Source: Caldilineaceae bacterium (GTDB lineage Bacteria > Chloroflexota > Anaerolineae > Caldilineales > Caldilineaceae). From it: a DNA stretch of 64,000 nt. The notes below the pieces were generated by a model that was not told the DNA's origin, made no database searches, and saw only the letters and a list, made by a program, of their open reading frames with translations. The DNA is taken from the NCBI GenBank assembly GCA_022823185.1, contig JAJDXQ010000033.1, positions 1 to 64,000 of the forward strand, written 5' to 3'. The position numbers and the translations under genes are program-made. This document shows, piece after piece, positions 55,594-64,000 of the stretch; within the stretch, counting starts at the first letter, position 1, and each line of letters begins with the position of its first letter.

Positions 55594-56688
55594 TTATATC
55601 TGGCCTCTTTCGAGCATATCTATGAATGGATTGTCCCGGATCTCCAGGGGGAAGTCGACGCGCGCCAGCCCCTGCCGCTGCGATTCGTAGACGGCCATGA
55701 TCATCTCCAGCGCGGCGCGGCCCTGCCTGCCGCTCGAGATGCTCTCGCGGTCCTGTTCGATGCAGTCAACCAGGTCGCTCACCGCGTTGATCCACGCATG
55801 TTCCCGCTGCGTCGCCACCGGCTCCCATTCGACCGGCTCGGCGCCCCCGCGCCAGCGGTGCAGATAGGGTTCCCAGCCGTAACCGCCGGAGCGCTCCAGG
55901 CTGTTGCCGGCGCCGTGCTGGATCGCCAGCCGTCCTTCATCCCCTTCGATCAGGATTTCGAACGTGCTGTAGCGCCGCCGGCCGCCGGACTCAAAGAAGA
56001 AGAGACAGCCGCTATCCATGCGGAACAGCCCGCCCGCCACGTCCTCGATTGTGACCGTCTTGTTGCCCCGCTCCACCGTGGCGAAGACCCACTCCGGATC
56101 ACCGGCGTAGAAACGGATCAGATCGAAGAGATGCGTGGCGTCGTGCATCAGATTACCGCCGCCCGCGGTCTGGTAGCGCGAATGCCAGCTGGCGGGATCG
56201 CGCTGATCGGTCGTGAGCAGGTGGCCCCGAATCGTGCGTAGATTGCCGATCTCCCCCTGCTCGATCATCTTCTTCACATCAATATAGTTCGCCTCAAAAC
56301 GCATCGAGTGGTTGACGATCAGTTTAGCGCCGGCACGGTCGCAGGCCGCGATCATCCGGTCGGCCTCTTCCAGGTGGAAGGCCATCGGTTTTTCGCAGAG
56401 GATGCCGCGTGCGCCGGCTTCGGCTGCGGCAATCGTCACCGGCCCTTTGAGACTGTCCAGCGTGCAGACGCTGACGATGTCGACGTCGGCCTGCGCCAGC
56501 ATCTCCTCATAGCTGCCGTAGCGCTGCGGGATCGACCAGCGTTCGCAGAAAAGGTCCAGCTTGTCGGCGTCAATGTCGGCAGCGGCCGCCAGCTGGGTAC
56601 CGGGCACATTCGTATACGCCTCCGCGTGGAGCGCGGCCACCCTGCCGCAGCCGACGATGCCTACCGTGTAATGCTTGCCGTCGCTCAT
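55594..56688 (-). CDS. Gfo/Idh/MocA-family oxidoreductase (copy 1)
   Basis: This 364-residue NAD(P)-dependent sugar dehydrogenase-type protein has a Rossmann motif V-G-I-V-G-C-G-R-V-A-A-L-H at the N-terminus, C-E-K-P-M-A-F near residue 98 (catalytic Lys) and a C-terminal alpha/beta domain with D-A-T-H-L-F-D-L (~183). It probably oxidises an imported sugar or inositol derivative. It is a close paralogue of the gene at 56776. The sequence before its ATG still encodes the tail of a permease, a scar of the duplication. AGGAG precedes ATG 56688. Confidence 0.9.
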   Translation of the reverse strand: MSDGKHYTVGIVGCGRVAALHAEAYTNVPGTQLAAAADIDADKLDLFCERWSIPQRYGSYEEMLAQADVDIVSVCTLDSLKGPVTIAAAEAGARGILCEKPMAFHLEEADRMIAACDRAGAKLIVNHSMRFEANYIDVKKMIEQGEIGNLRTIRGHLLTTDQRDPASWHSRYQTAGGGNLMHDATHLFDLIRFYAGDPEWVFATVERGNKTVTIEDVAGGLFRMDSGCLFFFESGGRRRYSTFEILIEGDEGRLAIQHGAGNSLERSGGYGWEPYLHRWRGGAEPVEWEPVATQREHAWINAVSDLVDCIEQDRESISSGRQGRAALEMIMAVYESQRQGLARVDFPLEIRDNPFIDMLERGQI

Positions 56689-56689
56689 T

Positions 56690-56773
56690 TGTGTACTCCT
56701 GCCAGGGCGGCGCCCGCCTGCGCGGGCACCATCGGGCCAGTGATGATCACCGGGGCGCGCACGGGGATTCGCG
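56690..56773 (-). pseudogene. Remnant of permease 3' end between the duplicated dehydrogenases
   Basis: In the minus-strand frame this intergenic piece reads I-I-T-G-P-M-V-P-A-Q-A-G-A-A-L-A-G-V-H-K and then TGA overlapping the next ATG. The intact permease upstream of copy 2 ends M-M-R-T-F-A-G-A-A-L-V-G-A-F-K with the same ATGA overlap. It is a leftover of the duplicated unit. Confidence 0.75.
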
Positions 56774-56775
56774 CG

Positions 56776-57870
56776 CTATATCTGACCTCTGTCCAGCATA
56801 TCTCCGAACGGGTTGTCCCGGATCTCCAACGGGAAGTCGACGCGCGCCAACCCCCGCCGTTGCGATTCGTAGACGGCCATGATCATCTCCAGCGCGGCGC
56901 GGCCCTGCCTGCCGCTCGAGATGCTCTCGCGGTCATTCTCGATGCAGTCGACCAGGTCGGTGACCGCGTTGATGGTGGCGTTGTCGCGTTGCGTGGGGAG
57001 CGGCTCCCACTCGACCGGCTCGGCGCGCCCGCGCCAGCGGTGCAGATTGGGTTCCCAGGCCCACCCGCCCATATTCTCCATGCTGTTGCGCGCGCCGTGC
57101 TGGATCGCGAGGCGGCCTTCGTCCCCTTCGATCAGGATTTCGAACGTGCCATAGCGCCGCCGGCCGCCCGACTCGAAGAAGAAGAGGCAGCCGCTGTCCA
57201 TGCGGAACAGGCCGGCGCCGAGGTCCTCGATTGTGATCGCCTTGTTGCCCCGCTCAACCGTGGCGAAGACCCATTCCGGATCGCCGGCGTAGAAGCGGAT
57301 GATGTCTGTCAGGTGCGTGCCATTGTGCATCAGCTCGCCGCCGCCCGCGGTCGCGAACTGCGAGTGCCAGCTGCTGGGATCGCGCTGATCGGTTGAGAGC
57401 ATGTTGGCGCGGATCGTGCGCAGATTGCCGATGTCGCCCCGCTCGATCATCGCCTTCACTTCGATGAAATTCTTCTCGAAACGCATCGAGTGGTCGATAA
57501 CGAGCTTGGCGCCGGCGCGGTCGCAGGCCGCGATCATCCGGTCGGCCTCGTCCAGGTCGAAGGCCATCGGCTTTTCGCAGAAGACGCCGCGCGCGCCGGC
57601 CTCGGCCGCGGCGATCGTGGCCGGCCCGTGCAGATTGTCCAAGGTGACGACGCTGACGATATCGAGATCGGCCTGCGCCAGCATCTCCTCATAGCTGCGG
57701 TAGCGCTGGGGAACCGACCAGCGTTCGCAGAAGAGATCGAGCTTGTCGGGGTCGATGTCGGCAGCGGCCACCACCTGGGTATCGGGCACAAGCGTATACG
57801 CCTCCGCGTGCAGATTCGCCATCCTGCCGCAGCCGATGATCCCCGCCGTGTATTGCTTGCCGTCGCTCAT
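56776..57870 (-). CDS. Gfo/Idh/MocA-family oxidoreductase (copy 2)
   Basis: This 364-residue paralogue of copy 1 has the same length and about 80 percent identity by eye. It carries G-I-I-G-C-G-R-M-A-N-L-H, C-E-K-P-M-A-F and N-G-T-H-L-T-D-I in place of D-A-T-H-L-F-D-L. ATG 57870 overlaps the permease stop by four bases, so it is coupled to the importer. The duplicated pair probably divides work on related sugars. An alternative upstream start at 58062 would lie inside the permease gene and is not supported. Confidence 0.9.
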   Translation of the reverse strand: MSDGKQYTAGIIGCGRMANLHAEAYTLVPDTQVVAAADIDPDKLDLFCERWSVPQRYRSYEEMLAQADLDIVSVVTLDNLHGPATIAAAEAGARGVFCEKPMAFDLDEADRMIAACDRAGAKLVIDHSMRFEKNFIEVKAMIERGDIGNLRTIRANMLSTDQRDPSSWHSQFATAGGGELMHNGTHLTDIIRFYAGDPEWVFATVERGNKAITIEDLGAGLFRMDSGCLFFFESGGRRRYGTFEILIEGDEGRLAIQHGARNSMENMGGWAWEPNLHRWRGRAEPVEWEPLPTQRDNATINAVTDLVDCIENDRESISSGRQGRAALEMIMAVYESQRRGLARVDFPLEIRDNPFGDMLDRGQI

Positions 57871-58742
57871 TTGAATGCTCCAACCAGGGCGGCGCCCGCG
57901 AAGGTGCGCATCATCAGGATAATAATAATTGCGGTCGGTATCGACGCGATCACATAACCGGCCATCAGCGGCCCGAACATCACCTGGCTGTTGCCGGTGA
58001 ACGTCGCCAGCCCCAACATCAACGTAAATTTTTCTTTCGAGCGCAGCACCAGCAACGGCCACACATAATCATTCCACGATGACAGAAAGGTGAGCAGGCC
58101 GACGATCGCCATGATCGGTCGCGAGAGCGGCAACGCGATCAGCCGGTACATCTGCAGCTCGGTGCCGCCGTCCATCCTGGCCGCCTCGAACAGCTCCTCC
58201 GGCAGATCGGAGAAGAAACCGGTCAGCAGAAAGACGGCAAAGGCAATCCCGCCGGCGATATAGGGCAGGATCAACCCCCACAGCGAGTTCATCAGCCCAA
58301 ACTGGACGATCAGCAGGTAGCGGCCAATCAGGGTGAGGACGGCGGGGATCATCAGCAGCGACAGCACCAGGTAGTAGGCCGCGTCCCGCCAGGCGAAGTC
58401 GATGCGCGCAAACGCGTACGCGGCCAGCGACGCGCACAGCAGCACGCCCGTAACCGCCCCGATGCTGACGAGGCTGCTGTTGATGATGAAGCGATAGATC
58501 TCGTTCCACGCCATTACATAGTTCTGCAGCTGCAGGGGAAAGGCCGGCAGCCAGAAATTCACCAGCAGCTGCTGAAAGCTCTTGAGCGAGGTGAGGATGG
58601 CAATGAAGAAGGGGAAGAAGGTCAGAAAGAGGAGAAGTAACAGCACCGCATGATGCAGCGAGCCTATGAACCGGGCGCCAAGCTCCGCCTGCGCGGCGTC
58701 CGGCGATGATGTGAAGGACGGGTCGACTGTCTGCTCGGTCAT
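57867..58742 (-). CDS. Carbohydrate ABC transporter permease, MalG-like
   Basis: This 291-residue permease has six helices. It has the N-terminal L-L-L-F-L-T-F-F-P-F-F-I-A-I-L-T-S-L-K segment and an EAA loop near residue 190, L-F-E-A-A-R-M-D-G-G-T-E, that contacts the ATPase. A P-L-M-A-G-Y-V-I-A-S-I-P end is typical of CUT1 second permeases. ATG 58742 overlaps the previous gene's stop, and its own stop overlaps the dehydrogenase start. No ATPase gene is in this operon. Confidence 0.92.
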   Translation of the reverse strand: MTEQTVDPSFTSSPDAAQAELGARFIGSLHHAVLLLLLFLTFFPFFIAILTSLKSFQQLLVNFWLPAFPLQLQNYVMAWNEIYRFIINSSLVSIGAVTGVLLCASLAAYAFARIDFAWRDAAYYLVLSLLMIPAVLTLIGRYLLIVQFGLMNSLWGLILPYIAGGIAFAVFLLTGFFSDLPEELFEAARMDGGTELQMYRLIALPLSRPIMAIVGLLTFLSSWNDYVWPLLVLRSKEKFTLMLGLATFTGNSQVMFGPLMAGYVIASIPTAIIIILMMRTFAGAALVGAFK

Positions 58743-59701
58743 CAGGTCTCCCTTGTGCGGCGCGTGCGGGCGAACGGCGACGTTGTGTAGCGGAAGCTGA
58801 GCAGCGTCAAAATGAAGATGGCGATGAACATCGTCACGCCGATCGTTGCGCCGTAGCCCATCTGGTCCCCGCGGAACGCGGCCATAAAGAGCAGCAGACC
58901 GGGCACCAGCGACGCCTTGGCCGGCCCGCCCGCGGTCATGATCAGCACAAAGGCGAAGTCCTGGATAATGCCGATCATCGTCTGGATCGCCACCAGCTGA
59001 ATCGAAGTGACCACCAGCGGGATGTCGATCCGCACCATCCGCTGCCAGACATTGCAGCCGTCCATCACCGACGCATCGAGCACCTCATTGGGGATCTGCT
59101 GCAGGCCGGCGTAGAAGATCATGAACGGCCAGCCGGAGATCCAGGGGAAGCTGACGAGCAGCAGCGCCAGAATCACCAGGCTCGGCTCGGACAGCCACGC
59201 CGTCTGCCACTCCTCCAGGCCGAAACTGCCCAGCATGCGATTGAGCACACCGATCGTGGGCAGCGGGTTGTAAATGAACTTCCAGATCATGATGGTGACC
59301 AGAAACGGCACCACCATCGGCAACACGAAAAGGGTGCGGTACCAGTATTTGGTGCGTTCCCGCTTCAGATTGAAGACCAGCTCCGCCACGAGGAAGGGCG
59401 AGATGCGCTGCAACATCCAGCCGAGGAAGAACCAGCCGAGATTGCGCGTGGCGATGTGCATGTTGGGGTCGTTCACCATCGTTATGTAGTTCTTGAACCC
59501 AACGAACCGCTCCACCGTAAAGCCGTCCCAGCGAAAGAGGGTATGATAGATGACATTGAATGTCGGCTGGTACATGAAGATGGCCAGAAAGAGGAAGGTG
59601 GGCAGCAGAAAGAGGAACGCGGTCAGGTTGCGGCGCAGCGCCCGGCGGCGCCCCCGCCACAGTCCACTATCGAGACCCGCGTCGGCAGTCTGTACTGACA
59701 T
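58742..59701 (-). CDS. Carbohydrate ABC transporter permease, MalF/UgpA-like
   Basis: This 319-residue permease has six helices and the N-terminal L-F-L-L-P-T-F-L-F-L-A-I-F-M-Y-Q-P signature of the CUT1 family. The EAA-type loop is E-V-L-D-A-S-V-M-D-G-C-N near residue 200. Its start follows a perfect palindrome (59721-59746) after the binding-protein gene. It forms the channel with the next gene's product. Confidence 0.92.
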   Translation of the reverse strand: MSVQTADAGLDSGLWRGRRRALRRNLTAFLFLLPTFLFLAIFMYQPTFNVIYHTLFRWDGFTVERFVGFKNYITMVNDPNMHIATRNLGWFFLGWMLQRISPFLVAELVFNLKRERTKYWYRTLFVLPMVVPFLVTIMIWKFIYNPLPTIGVLNRMLGSFGLEEWQTAWLSEPSLVILALLLVSFPWISGWPFMIFYAGLQQIPNEVLDASVMDGCNVWQRMVRIDIPLVVTSIQLVAIQTMIGIIQDFAFVLIMTAGGPAKASLVPGLLLFMAAFRGDQMGYGATIGVTMFIAIFILTLLSFRYTTSPFARTRRTRET

Positions 59702-59720
59702 GGGGTTCGTAAGGGCCGGC

Positions 59721-59746
59721 GGCCAGTGATCGGCCGATCACTGGCC
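59721..59746 (-). repeat. Perfect 26 bp palindrome between binding-protein and permease genes
   Basis: GGCCAGTGATCGG is followed at once by its reverse complement. It lies 18 bases after the binding-protein stop (minus strand) and 20 before the permease start. No T-run follows. Confidence 0.85.
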
Positions 59747-59764
59747 ACGGGCCAATTTCCACTG

Positions 59765-61366
59765 TTAAGCGTTGAACGGCATCACGAACGGTTCGCTGGG
59801 GACCGTGTAATCGCCCCACGGCGGCGGGGTGTAGTCGGCCTGCATCTTCTCCCATTCCGCGGCGTCTGCGTGCAGCTCCTTATCGACGAGGAAATTCTCG
59901 ATGAAGGTCGGCAGCACGTCGATTTGAATCTGGATCATATCTTCCAGCGTCATATCGTCGGCGAAGTAGGCCTGAATCGCCGAGAACCACTCGTACCAGA
60001 AGTGCCAGTCGCCGATGCGGTCGGAGGAGAATCCGGGTTTGGCCGTATCGGCTTCATAGTCACTAACCAACGCTTTGACATCGTCGTCGACCTCGAGATC
60101 TTCGAGGCCCTTGATCGTGGGCAGCACCAGGTTCGTGCCAAGCCGCTCGTGGATCAGCCGCGCCGTGTTCGCCGGCGTCGTCATGAACTTGAGGAAATCG
60201 ACGGCCAGGTCGACGTGTCCCCGTTCGCGCGCGGTCTTGGTCACCGTCTTGCTCTCGGTCCCGCGCGCGATCAGCCAGGTCGGGTCCTCTTCGCCCCACG
60301 GCGTCAGCTTATTCGTGAGACGCGGCAGATTAAAGACGCCGAACTTGTCGGTGCCTCCCAGCTCCATCAGCTGCGGCCAGATGCGGGTCGCGTTCCATAC
60401 CATCGCCGTCTGTTCGGTCATGAAGACCTCGCCATAGCCGATCGCCGAGGTGGTCTGCGCCATCTGCAGGTAGCCCGGCTGGTAGTAGTTCGTCGCCTCT
60501 TTCCAAATGCGCGTCGGCTCGACCCAGTAAGGTGAGTCGAGGCGCACGATGCCGGCGACGGCGGCGCGGGTCTGTTCCACGTCGTCGCAGAAGCCGTCGC
60601 CGTTGATGTCGATCAGATCGAACAGCCCCATCGCCCGCACCAGATAGTCGACCATGCGATCCCATTCCCAGCTGAGCAGGGTGCTCTCCACGGGAATCGT
60701 GCCCGTATCGAGGATCTGCTGGCAGGCCTGGTAGTAGTCGTAATAGGTTTTTTCGGGAGGTCCGGAGAGGCCGGCGTCGGCGAACATCTCCTTGTTGTAG
60801 GCGATTACCAGTCCCGGGCCGCCCCAACCGACGGGGATGTCGTAGTTGTTGCCGTCGGCCAGCACGATCGGATGCACGTCCTCGAACCACTGGTCGAGCC
60901 AGCGGCTGTTGCCCGGCTGGCCCGCGGGAATATACTGGTTCGGCTGATTCAGGTACTCGGTCGTCGGGACAATCGTGTCCTTGTCGTAGATGAAGGTGAG
61001 GCCGTAGGTGAAGGTGATATCGGGCAGCGTTCCTGCGGCCGCGCCGGCTCTGAAGTAGGTCGGCTGGGTCATGGCCTCAGTTGCCTTGAACGGCTCCTCA
61101 AAGACGACCTCGACGCCGGGGTGCATGTCCTCGTACTCCGACGCGATGTGCAGGATCTCGTGGAGTGCCACCGGCGTATCCGCGGTTACCTTGCCGGGAA
61201 CGTACTGCATGTCGATCGTCAGTTCACCGGTCAACCCTGAGCCTTCGGCTCCATCTTCTTCCATGGTCGCCGGCGCCGTCGGCATCGCACAAGCGGCGAT
61301 AAGGCCGGCAGCGGCAAGACCGCCGGTCCCGATCAGAAATTGGCGGCGAGACAGTTCCCTGTTCAT
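59765..61366 (-). CDS. Sugar ABC transporter substrate-binding lipoprotein, family 1
   Basis: This 533-residue solute-binding protein has a twin-arginine signal S-R-R-Q-F-L-I-G-T-G-G and lipobox L-I-A-A-C (Cys ~26). It is therefore exported folded and lipid-anchored. The mature part matches SBP_bac_1 (V-E-V-V-F-E-E-P-F near residue 85, G-W-G-G-P-G-L-V-I-A-Y-N-K near residue 180). It contains a calcium-loop-like D-I-N-G-D-G-F-C-D-D (~255). ATG 61366 has AGGAGG upstream and a promoter at 61455-61483. It is the first gene of the unit running to 54510. Confidence 0.9.
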   Translation of the reverse strand: MNRELSRRQFLIGTGGLAAAGLIAACAMPTAPATMEEDGAEGSGLTGELTIDMQYVPGKVTADTPVALHEILHIASEYEDMHPGVEVVFEEPFKATEAMTQPTYFRAGAAAGTLPDITFTYGLTFIYDKDTIVPTTEYLNQPNQYIPAGQPGNSRWLDQWFEDVHPIVLADGNNYDIPVGWGGPGLVIAYNKEMFADAGLSGPPEKTYYDYYQACQQILDTGTIPVESTLLSWEWDRMVDYLVRAMGLFDLIDINGDGFCDDVEQTRAAVAGIVRLDSPYWVEPTRIWKEATNYYQPGYLQMAQTTSAIGYGEVFMTEQTAMVWNATRIWPQLMELGGTDKFGVFNLPRLTNKLTPWGEEDPTWLIARGTESKTVTKTARERGHVDLAVDFLKFMTTPANTARLIHERLGTNLVLPTIKGLEDLEVDDDVKALVSDYEADTAKPGFSSDRIGDWHFWYEWFSAIQAYFADDMTLEDMIQIQIDVLPTFIENFLVDKELHADAAEWEKMQADYTPPPWGDYTVPSEPFVMPFNA

Positions 61367-61784
61367 TTCAGCCTCCTATTGGTAAGGTTTTGCCGAACGC
61401 GATTGTGGAGATAAGTAAAAGAGGAAGGCGGGTGAAGGGGAGGTTTTGCGCCCGACTGTAGCACCTCCTAGGCGTACAGTCAAACCGGTTTTTCGGGACA
61501 GGCTGTCGGTGAGACATTCCTGAGGGTATTTGCGCCCTTTATTTCTCCAATAGAGTCAGAGCTGCGAAGAGTGGGTTGGGCCTTCGGTATCCCCGAGTTT
61601 CAGGACAATTTGCGCCAACGTGCTCATCTGGCGACAGGCGGATCGAGGCGTGGCGCCGCTGAACTTTGGAGATTCCTGGATGGATTTGCCCGGCCTCTAG
61701 CGGCCGGAGGTATAGGGGCGCCTGGAGAGCTGATGTAGCGGAGACAGCATCTGGGCGCGCCCGTTTCGCGCCGCCCGGGGCGTG
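61367..61784. other. Intergenic region between the two sugar-importer units
   Basis: It contains the promoter at 61455-61483, a leader of about 80 bases and a small inverted repeat (CCGGCC/GGCCGG, 61690-61707) that may end the upstream transcript. No gene is seen. Confidence 0.5.
61455..61483 (-). promoter_or_regulatory. Promoter of the second sugar-importer unit
   Basis: On the minus strand, TTGACT (61483-61478), 17 bp, then TGC-TACAGT (-10 at 61460-61455). Transcription would start near 61448. Confidence 0.7.
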
Positions 61785-62669
61785 CTATCCCTTCAGCCCG
61801 GAGAGGCTGATGCCGCCGATGATGTACTCCTGCGCGAGGACGAAGAGGATGACGATGGGGAAGGAGACGATTGTGGAGCCGGCGAATACGGCGGGCCAGT
61901 TGATCTGGTTGACGTCGCGGAAGAGGGCGATCCCGACGGTGACCGGGTACTTCTTCCAGTCGGAGAGGATGATGAGGGGCCAGACGAAGGAGCTCCACTC
62001 GTTGAGGAAGATGAAGACGCCCAGCGTCACCATGGCCGGTTTGGCGAGAGGCAGCATGATGCGCCAGTAGGTGCCGAAGAAGCCGGAGCCGTCAATGCGG
62101 GCGGCGTCCTCCAGTTCGCGCGGGATATTGAGGAAAAACTGGCGCAGCAGGAATATACCGAACGCGCCGGCAAAACCCGGCAGCACCACCCCCGTGAATG
62201 TATTTGTCAGCCCCAACCCATGCGCAATCAGAAATGTCGGGATCAGCGTAACCGAGCCGGGCAGCATCAGCGTCGCCAGCACCGCCAGGAAGAGCGTCTC
62301 GCGGCCGGGGAAATCGACGCGCGCGAACGAATAGGCCGCCAGCGAGTCGATGAAGAGTTGGACAATCAATACCACCGCCGCATACAGAATGCTGTTGCCC
62401 AGGTATACGCCCATCCGCCCGATCGTCAGAGCATCATAGTATGTGCTCAGCGTGGGCGGCATCGGAATGACCGAATAGGGATTGGTGAAGAAATCGGTCC
62501 TGCTCTTGAAGGAGTTGGCCAGCATCCACAGGTAGGGGAAGATCATGCTGAAGGCGAGGGCAATCAGCAGGGCATAGACGATGAGGGTAAAGCTGCGCCT
62601 GGTAGCGATCAGAAGCAGTCTGTTCTGGTCTCTTTGCCCGCTGCCGGGGGAGGAAAGTGTACGCGCCAT
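61785..62669 (-). CDS. Carbohydrate ABC transporter permease, MalG-like (second importer)
   Basis: This 294-residue six-helix CUT1 permease has M-I-F-P-Y-L-W-M-L-A-N-S-F-K-S near residue 42, the EAA loop E-L-E-D-A-A-R-I-D-G-S-G near residue 188, and G-G-I-S-L-S-G-L-K-G at the C-terminus. It follows the upstream permease stop by three bases. No ATPase follows. Confidence 0.92.
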   Translation of the reverse strand: MARTLSSPGSGQRDQNRLLLIATRRSFTLIVYALLIALAFSMIFPYLWMLANSFKSRTDFFTNPYSVIPMPPTLSTYYDALTIGRMGVYLGNSILYAAVVLIVQLFIDSLAAYSFARVDFPGRETLFLAVLATLMLPGSVTLIPTFLIAHGLGLTNTFTGVVLPGFAGAFGIFLLRQFFLNIPRELEDAARIDGSGFFGTYWRIMLPLAKPAMVTLGVFIFLNEWSSFVWPLIILSDWKKYPVTVGIALFRDVNQINWPAVFAGSTIVSFPIVILFVLAQEYIIGGISLSGLKG

Positions 62670-62672
62670 AAC

Positions 62673-63605
62673 TCAGTACAGCTCCCGCGAGATGAACAGC
62701 TTCAGCTGCAGCGCGGAAAAGAAGAAGATTACGCCGAACAGCATCCAGGAGATGGCCGACGCATAGCCCATTTGGAACCGTTGGAACGCATAGTGGTAGA
62801 CGACCATCTGCACCGTCTGTGTCGAGTTCATCGGGCCGCCCTGCGTCATGATGAAGACCTGGGTGAAAACCTGAAACGCCGCGATCGTCAGGGTAACAAA
62901 GGCGAAGATGAGCGAATTGCGCAACAGGGGTATGGTGATGCTCCAGAAGGTGTGCCAACGGCCGGCGCCGTCCACCTTGGCCGCTTCATAGAAGACCTCC
63001 GGGATCTCGGCCAGGCCGGCCAGGAAGATGATCATGTAGTAGCCAACCGCGCCCCAAATGGTCATGATCATAATCGCCGGCAGCGCGGTCGATGGATTGA
63101 AGAGCCAGTTGGGACCCTCAATGTTTACCAATTCAAGCAGCTTGTTAATCCCGCCGGTGGGTTCGTACAGCCACACCCACAGCATCGAAGTCACCACGAT
63201 AGGTGTAATTGTGGGGATGAAGAAGACGGTGCGGAAGAGGGCTCGCCCCCGACGCACCTGGTTGCCAAGAACGGCCAGCAGCAAAGAGATGATCGTAATC
63301 GACGGCACGATTACGATGACGTAGATGAAGGTGTTGCGGAAACTGATGCGGACCAGCTTATCGTTCAACGCGCGCGTATAGTTCTCCAGCCCCTCGAAAG
63401 GCCGCGCCTCTGAAATGATGTCATATTGGTAAAAGCTGATGTAGAGAGAGAAGATGATCGCGATGTAGGAGAAGACCGTGATCAGCAGGCCTGCCGGGCT
63501 GATGAACAGATAGCCCGGCCAGGTCTTCCTGACCCGTTTCCACAGTTCTCTCTGCCTACTCGCACGCGACTGTACCGGCTGCGAAGGTTGTGCCAAAGTC
63601 GTCAT
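62673..63605 (-). CDS. Carbohydrate ABC transporter permease, MalF-like (second importer)
   Basis: This 310-residue six-helix permease starts with a basic tail and Y-L-F-I-S-P-A-G-L-L-I-T-V-F-S-Y. The EAA loop is V-F-Y-E-A-A-K-V-D-G-A-G near residue 205, and T-Q-G-G-P-M-N-S-T is near residue 255. It is separated from the binding-protein gene by a perfect stem-loop at 63628-63665. Confidence 0.92.
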   Translation of the reverse strand: MTTLAQPSQPVQSRASRQRELWKRVRKTWPGYLFISPAGLLITVFSYIAIIFSLYISFYQYDIISEARPFEGLENYTRALNDKLVRISFRNTFIYVIVIVPSITIISLLLAVLGNQVRRGRALFRTVFFIPTITPIVVTSMLWVWLYEPTGGINKLLELVNIEGPNWLFNPSTALPAIMIMTIWGAVGYYMIIFLAGLAEIPEVFYEAAKVDGAGRWHTFWSITIPLLRNSLIFAFVTLTIAAFQVFTQVFIMTQGGPMNSTQTVQMVVYHYAFQRFQMGYASAISWMLFGVIFFFSALQLKLFISRELY

Positions 63606-63627
63606 CTGTCACCGCGCTGAATCAAAA

Positions 63628-63665
63628 TGGTTCGTGGTCAGTCAGCATCTCCTGACCACGAACCA
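63628..63665 (-). repeat. Perfect stem-loop between binding-protein and permease genes (second importer)
   Basis: Perfect 14 bp arms (TGGTTCGTGGTCAG at 63628-63641, complement at 63652-63665) flank a 10-base loop. It lies nine bases after the binding-protein stop on the minus strand. Confidence 0.85.
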
Positions 63666-63673
63666 CCCTTCTC

Positions 63674-64000
63674 TTAGGAGTAACCGGCATCTGCCATGAT
63701 CTGGTTGCACTCATCGACCATCTGCTCGACTGCCGCTTCCGGTTCTATCTCCTGCAGAATCGCCGCCTCCAGGATCGGCTTGATCGCCGCATCCAGGGCG
63801 CTCTGCTGGATGTACACCAGGGGCGTACCTGACGCCGACGCCAGCGGAACCATGTTCAGAACAGGCAGCTCCTGCAACGCGGCCTGGTATTCCGCTGTCT
63901 CGTAGAAGTCCTTACGCGGCGCCAACCAGCTGCCGATCGCGAATCGCTCCAACATCCAACCCAGCCCGCACCAGAACTCCAGGAAGGCCCAGCCGGCATC
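63674..64000 (-). CDS. Sugar ABC transporter substrate-binding protein, C-terminal part
   Basis: The C-terminal 108 residues run off the right edge. The frame continues through D-A-G-W-A-F-L-E-F-W at the edge, and the end is Q-I-M-A-D-A-G-Y-S. The segment with R-K-D-F-Y-E-T-A-E-Y-Q-A-A-L and A-V-E-Q-M-V-D-E-C-N is typical of the C-terminus of family-1 binding proteins. It belongs with the two permeases that follow on the minus strand. Confidence 0.8.
   Translation of the reverse strand, partial: DAGWAFLEFWCGLGWMLERFAIGSWLAPRKDFYETAEYQAALQELPVLNMVPLASASGTPLVYIQQSALDAAIKPILEAAILQEIEPEAAVEQMVDECNQIMADAGYS

Noticed and set aside
57871-58062. An upstream extension of dehydrogenase copy 2
   Set aside because: It lies inside the permease coding region, while ATG 57870 has a ribosome site and a typical N-terminal Rossmann motif.
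61782-63413. A 543-codon plus-strand open frame opposite the permease genes
   Set aside because: Its composition is unlike a folded protein (long runs of D, E, Q, R), and the minus strand holds two clear permeases.

Overview
The window looks like a GC-rich chromosomal segment of a Chloroflexota bacterium, probably of the Anaerolineae/Caldilineales type. That placement is an inference from gene content and style. It rests on amidohydrolase, Rieske and RraA-like catabolic genes, hydantoinase A/B proteins, many ABC importers with lipoprotein binding proteins, an archaeal-type phosphoglycerate mutase, and recurrent short intergenic repeats. No rRNA or other phylogenetic marker is present to prove it.

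Positions 1-5410 are a visibly lower-GC accessory patch. It holds a transposase tail cut by the window edge, a lone PD-(D/E)XK nuclease-like protein, an XRE regulator with a palindromic operator lying over its own promoter, a conserved protein of unknown function, a frameshifted second PD-(D/E)XK nuclease, a coupled two-gene unit of unknown function, and a mosaic of gene fragments copied from both flanks. Positions 5411-15671 form a catabolic block: Rieske ferredoxin and amidohydrolase (translationally coupled), two tandem RraA-like proteins, an MFS transporter, hydantoinase B and A separated by a small membrane protein, and a molybdopterin-domain protein coupled to ClpS.

Positions 16255-23851 hold a stand-alone MalK-type ATPase and a family-5 (peptide-type) ABC importer in which a permease is fused to an ATPase. 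Positions 24044-29134 are mixed housekeeping genes (Hsp20, ApgM, sirtuin, RmuC, DUF899). Positions 29378-35095 carry a VWA lipoprotein and a 1199-residue caspase-like protease fused to an alpha/beta hydrolase, the most unusual protein here. Positions 35139-43503 hold an ABC-F protein coupled to an acyl-CoA synthetase, several small membrane or unknown proteins, an HNH nuclease and a Tat-exported lipoprotein resembling a glycosidase.

Positions 43611-46762 are a second accessory patch: an IS630-like remnant followed by a restriction-type protein, a cytosine-5 methyltransferase and a Vsr nuclease. Positions 46797-54463 are core genes (NfeD, RecN, TatA, SecG, a membrane-anchored binding protein, an FtsB-like protein and three tRNAs). 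From 54510 to the end, all genes are on the minus strand: two carbohydrate ABC importers (binding protein plus two permeases each, no ATPase), two duplicated Gfo/Idh/MocA dehydrogenases and a sialidase-like protein. The ATPase at 16662 is a plausible energiser for both importers.

Recurring structure links these regions. All three complete binding-protein-to-permease junctions contain a perfect inverted repeat. Several promoters share a TTGNNN, 17 bp, TGC-TANNNT layout, and two of them appear to drive leaderless or nearly leaderless mRNAs.
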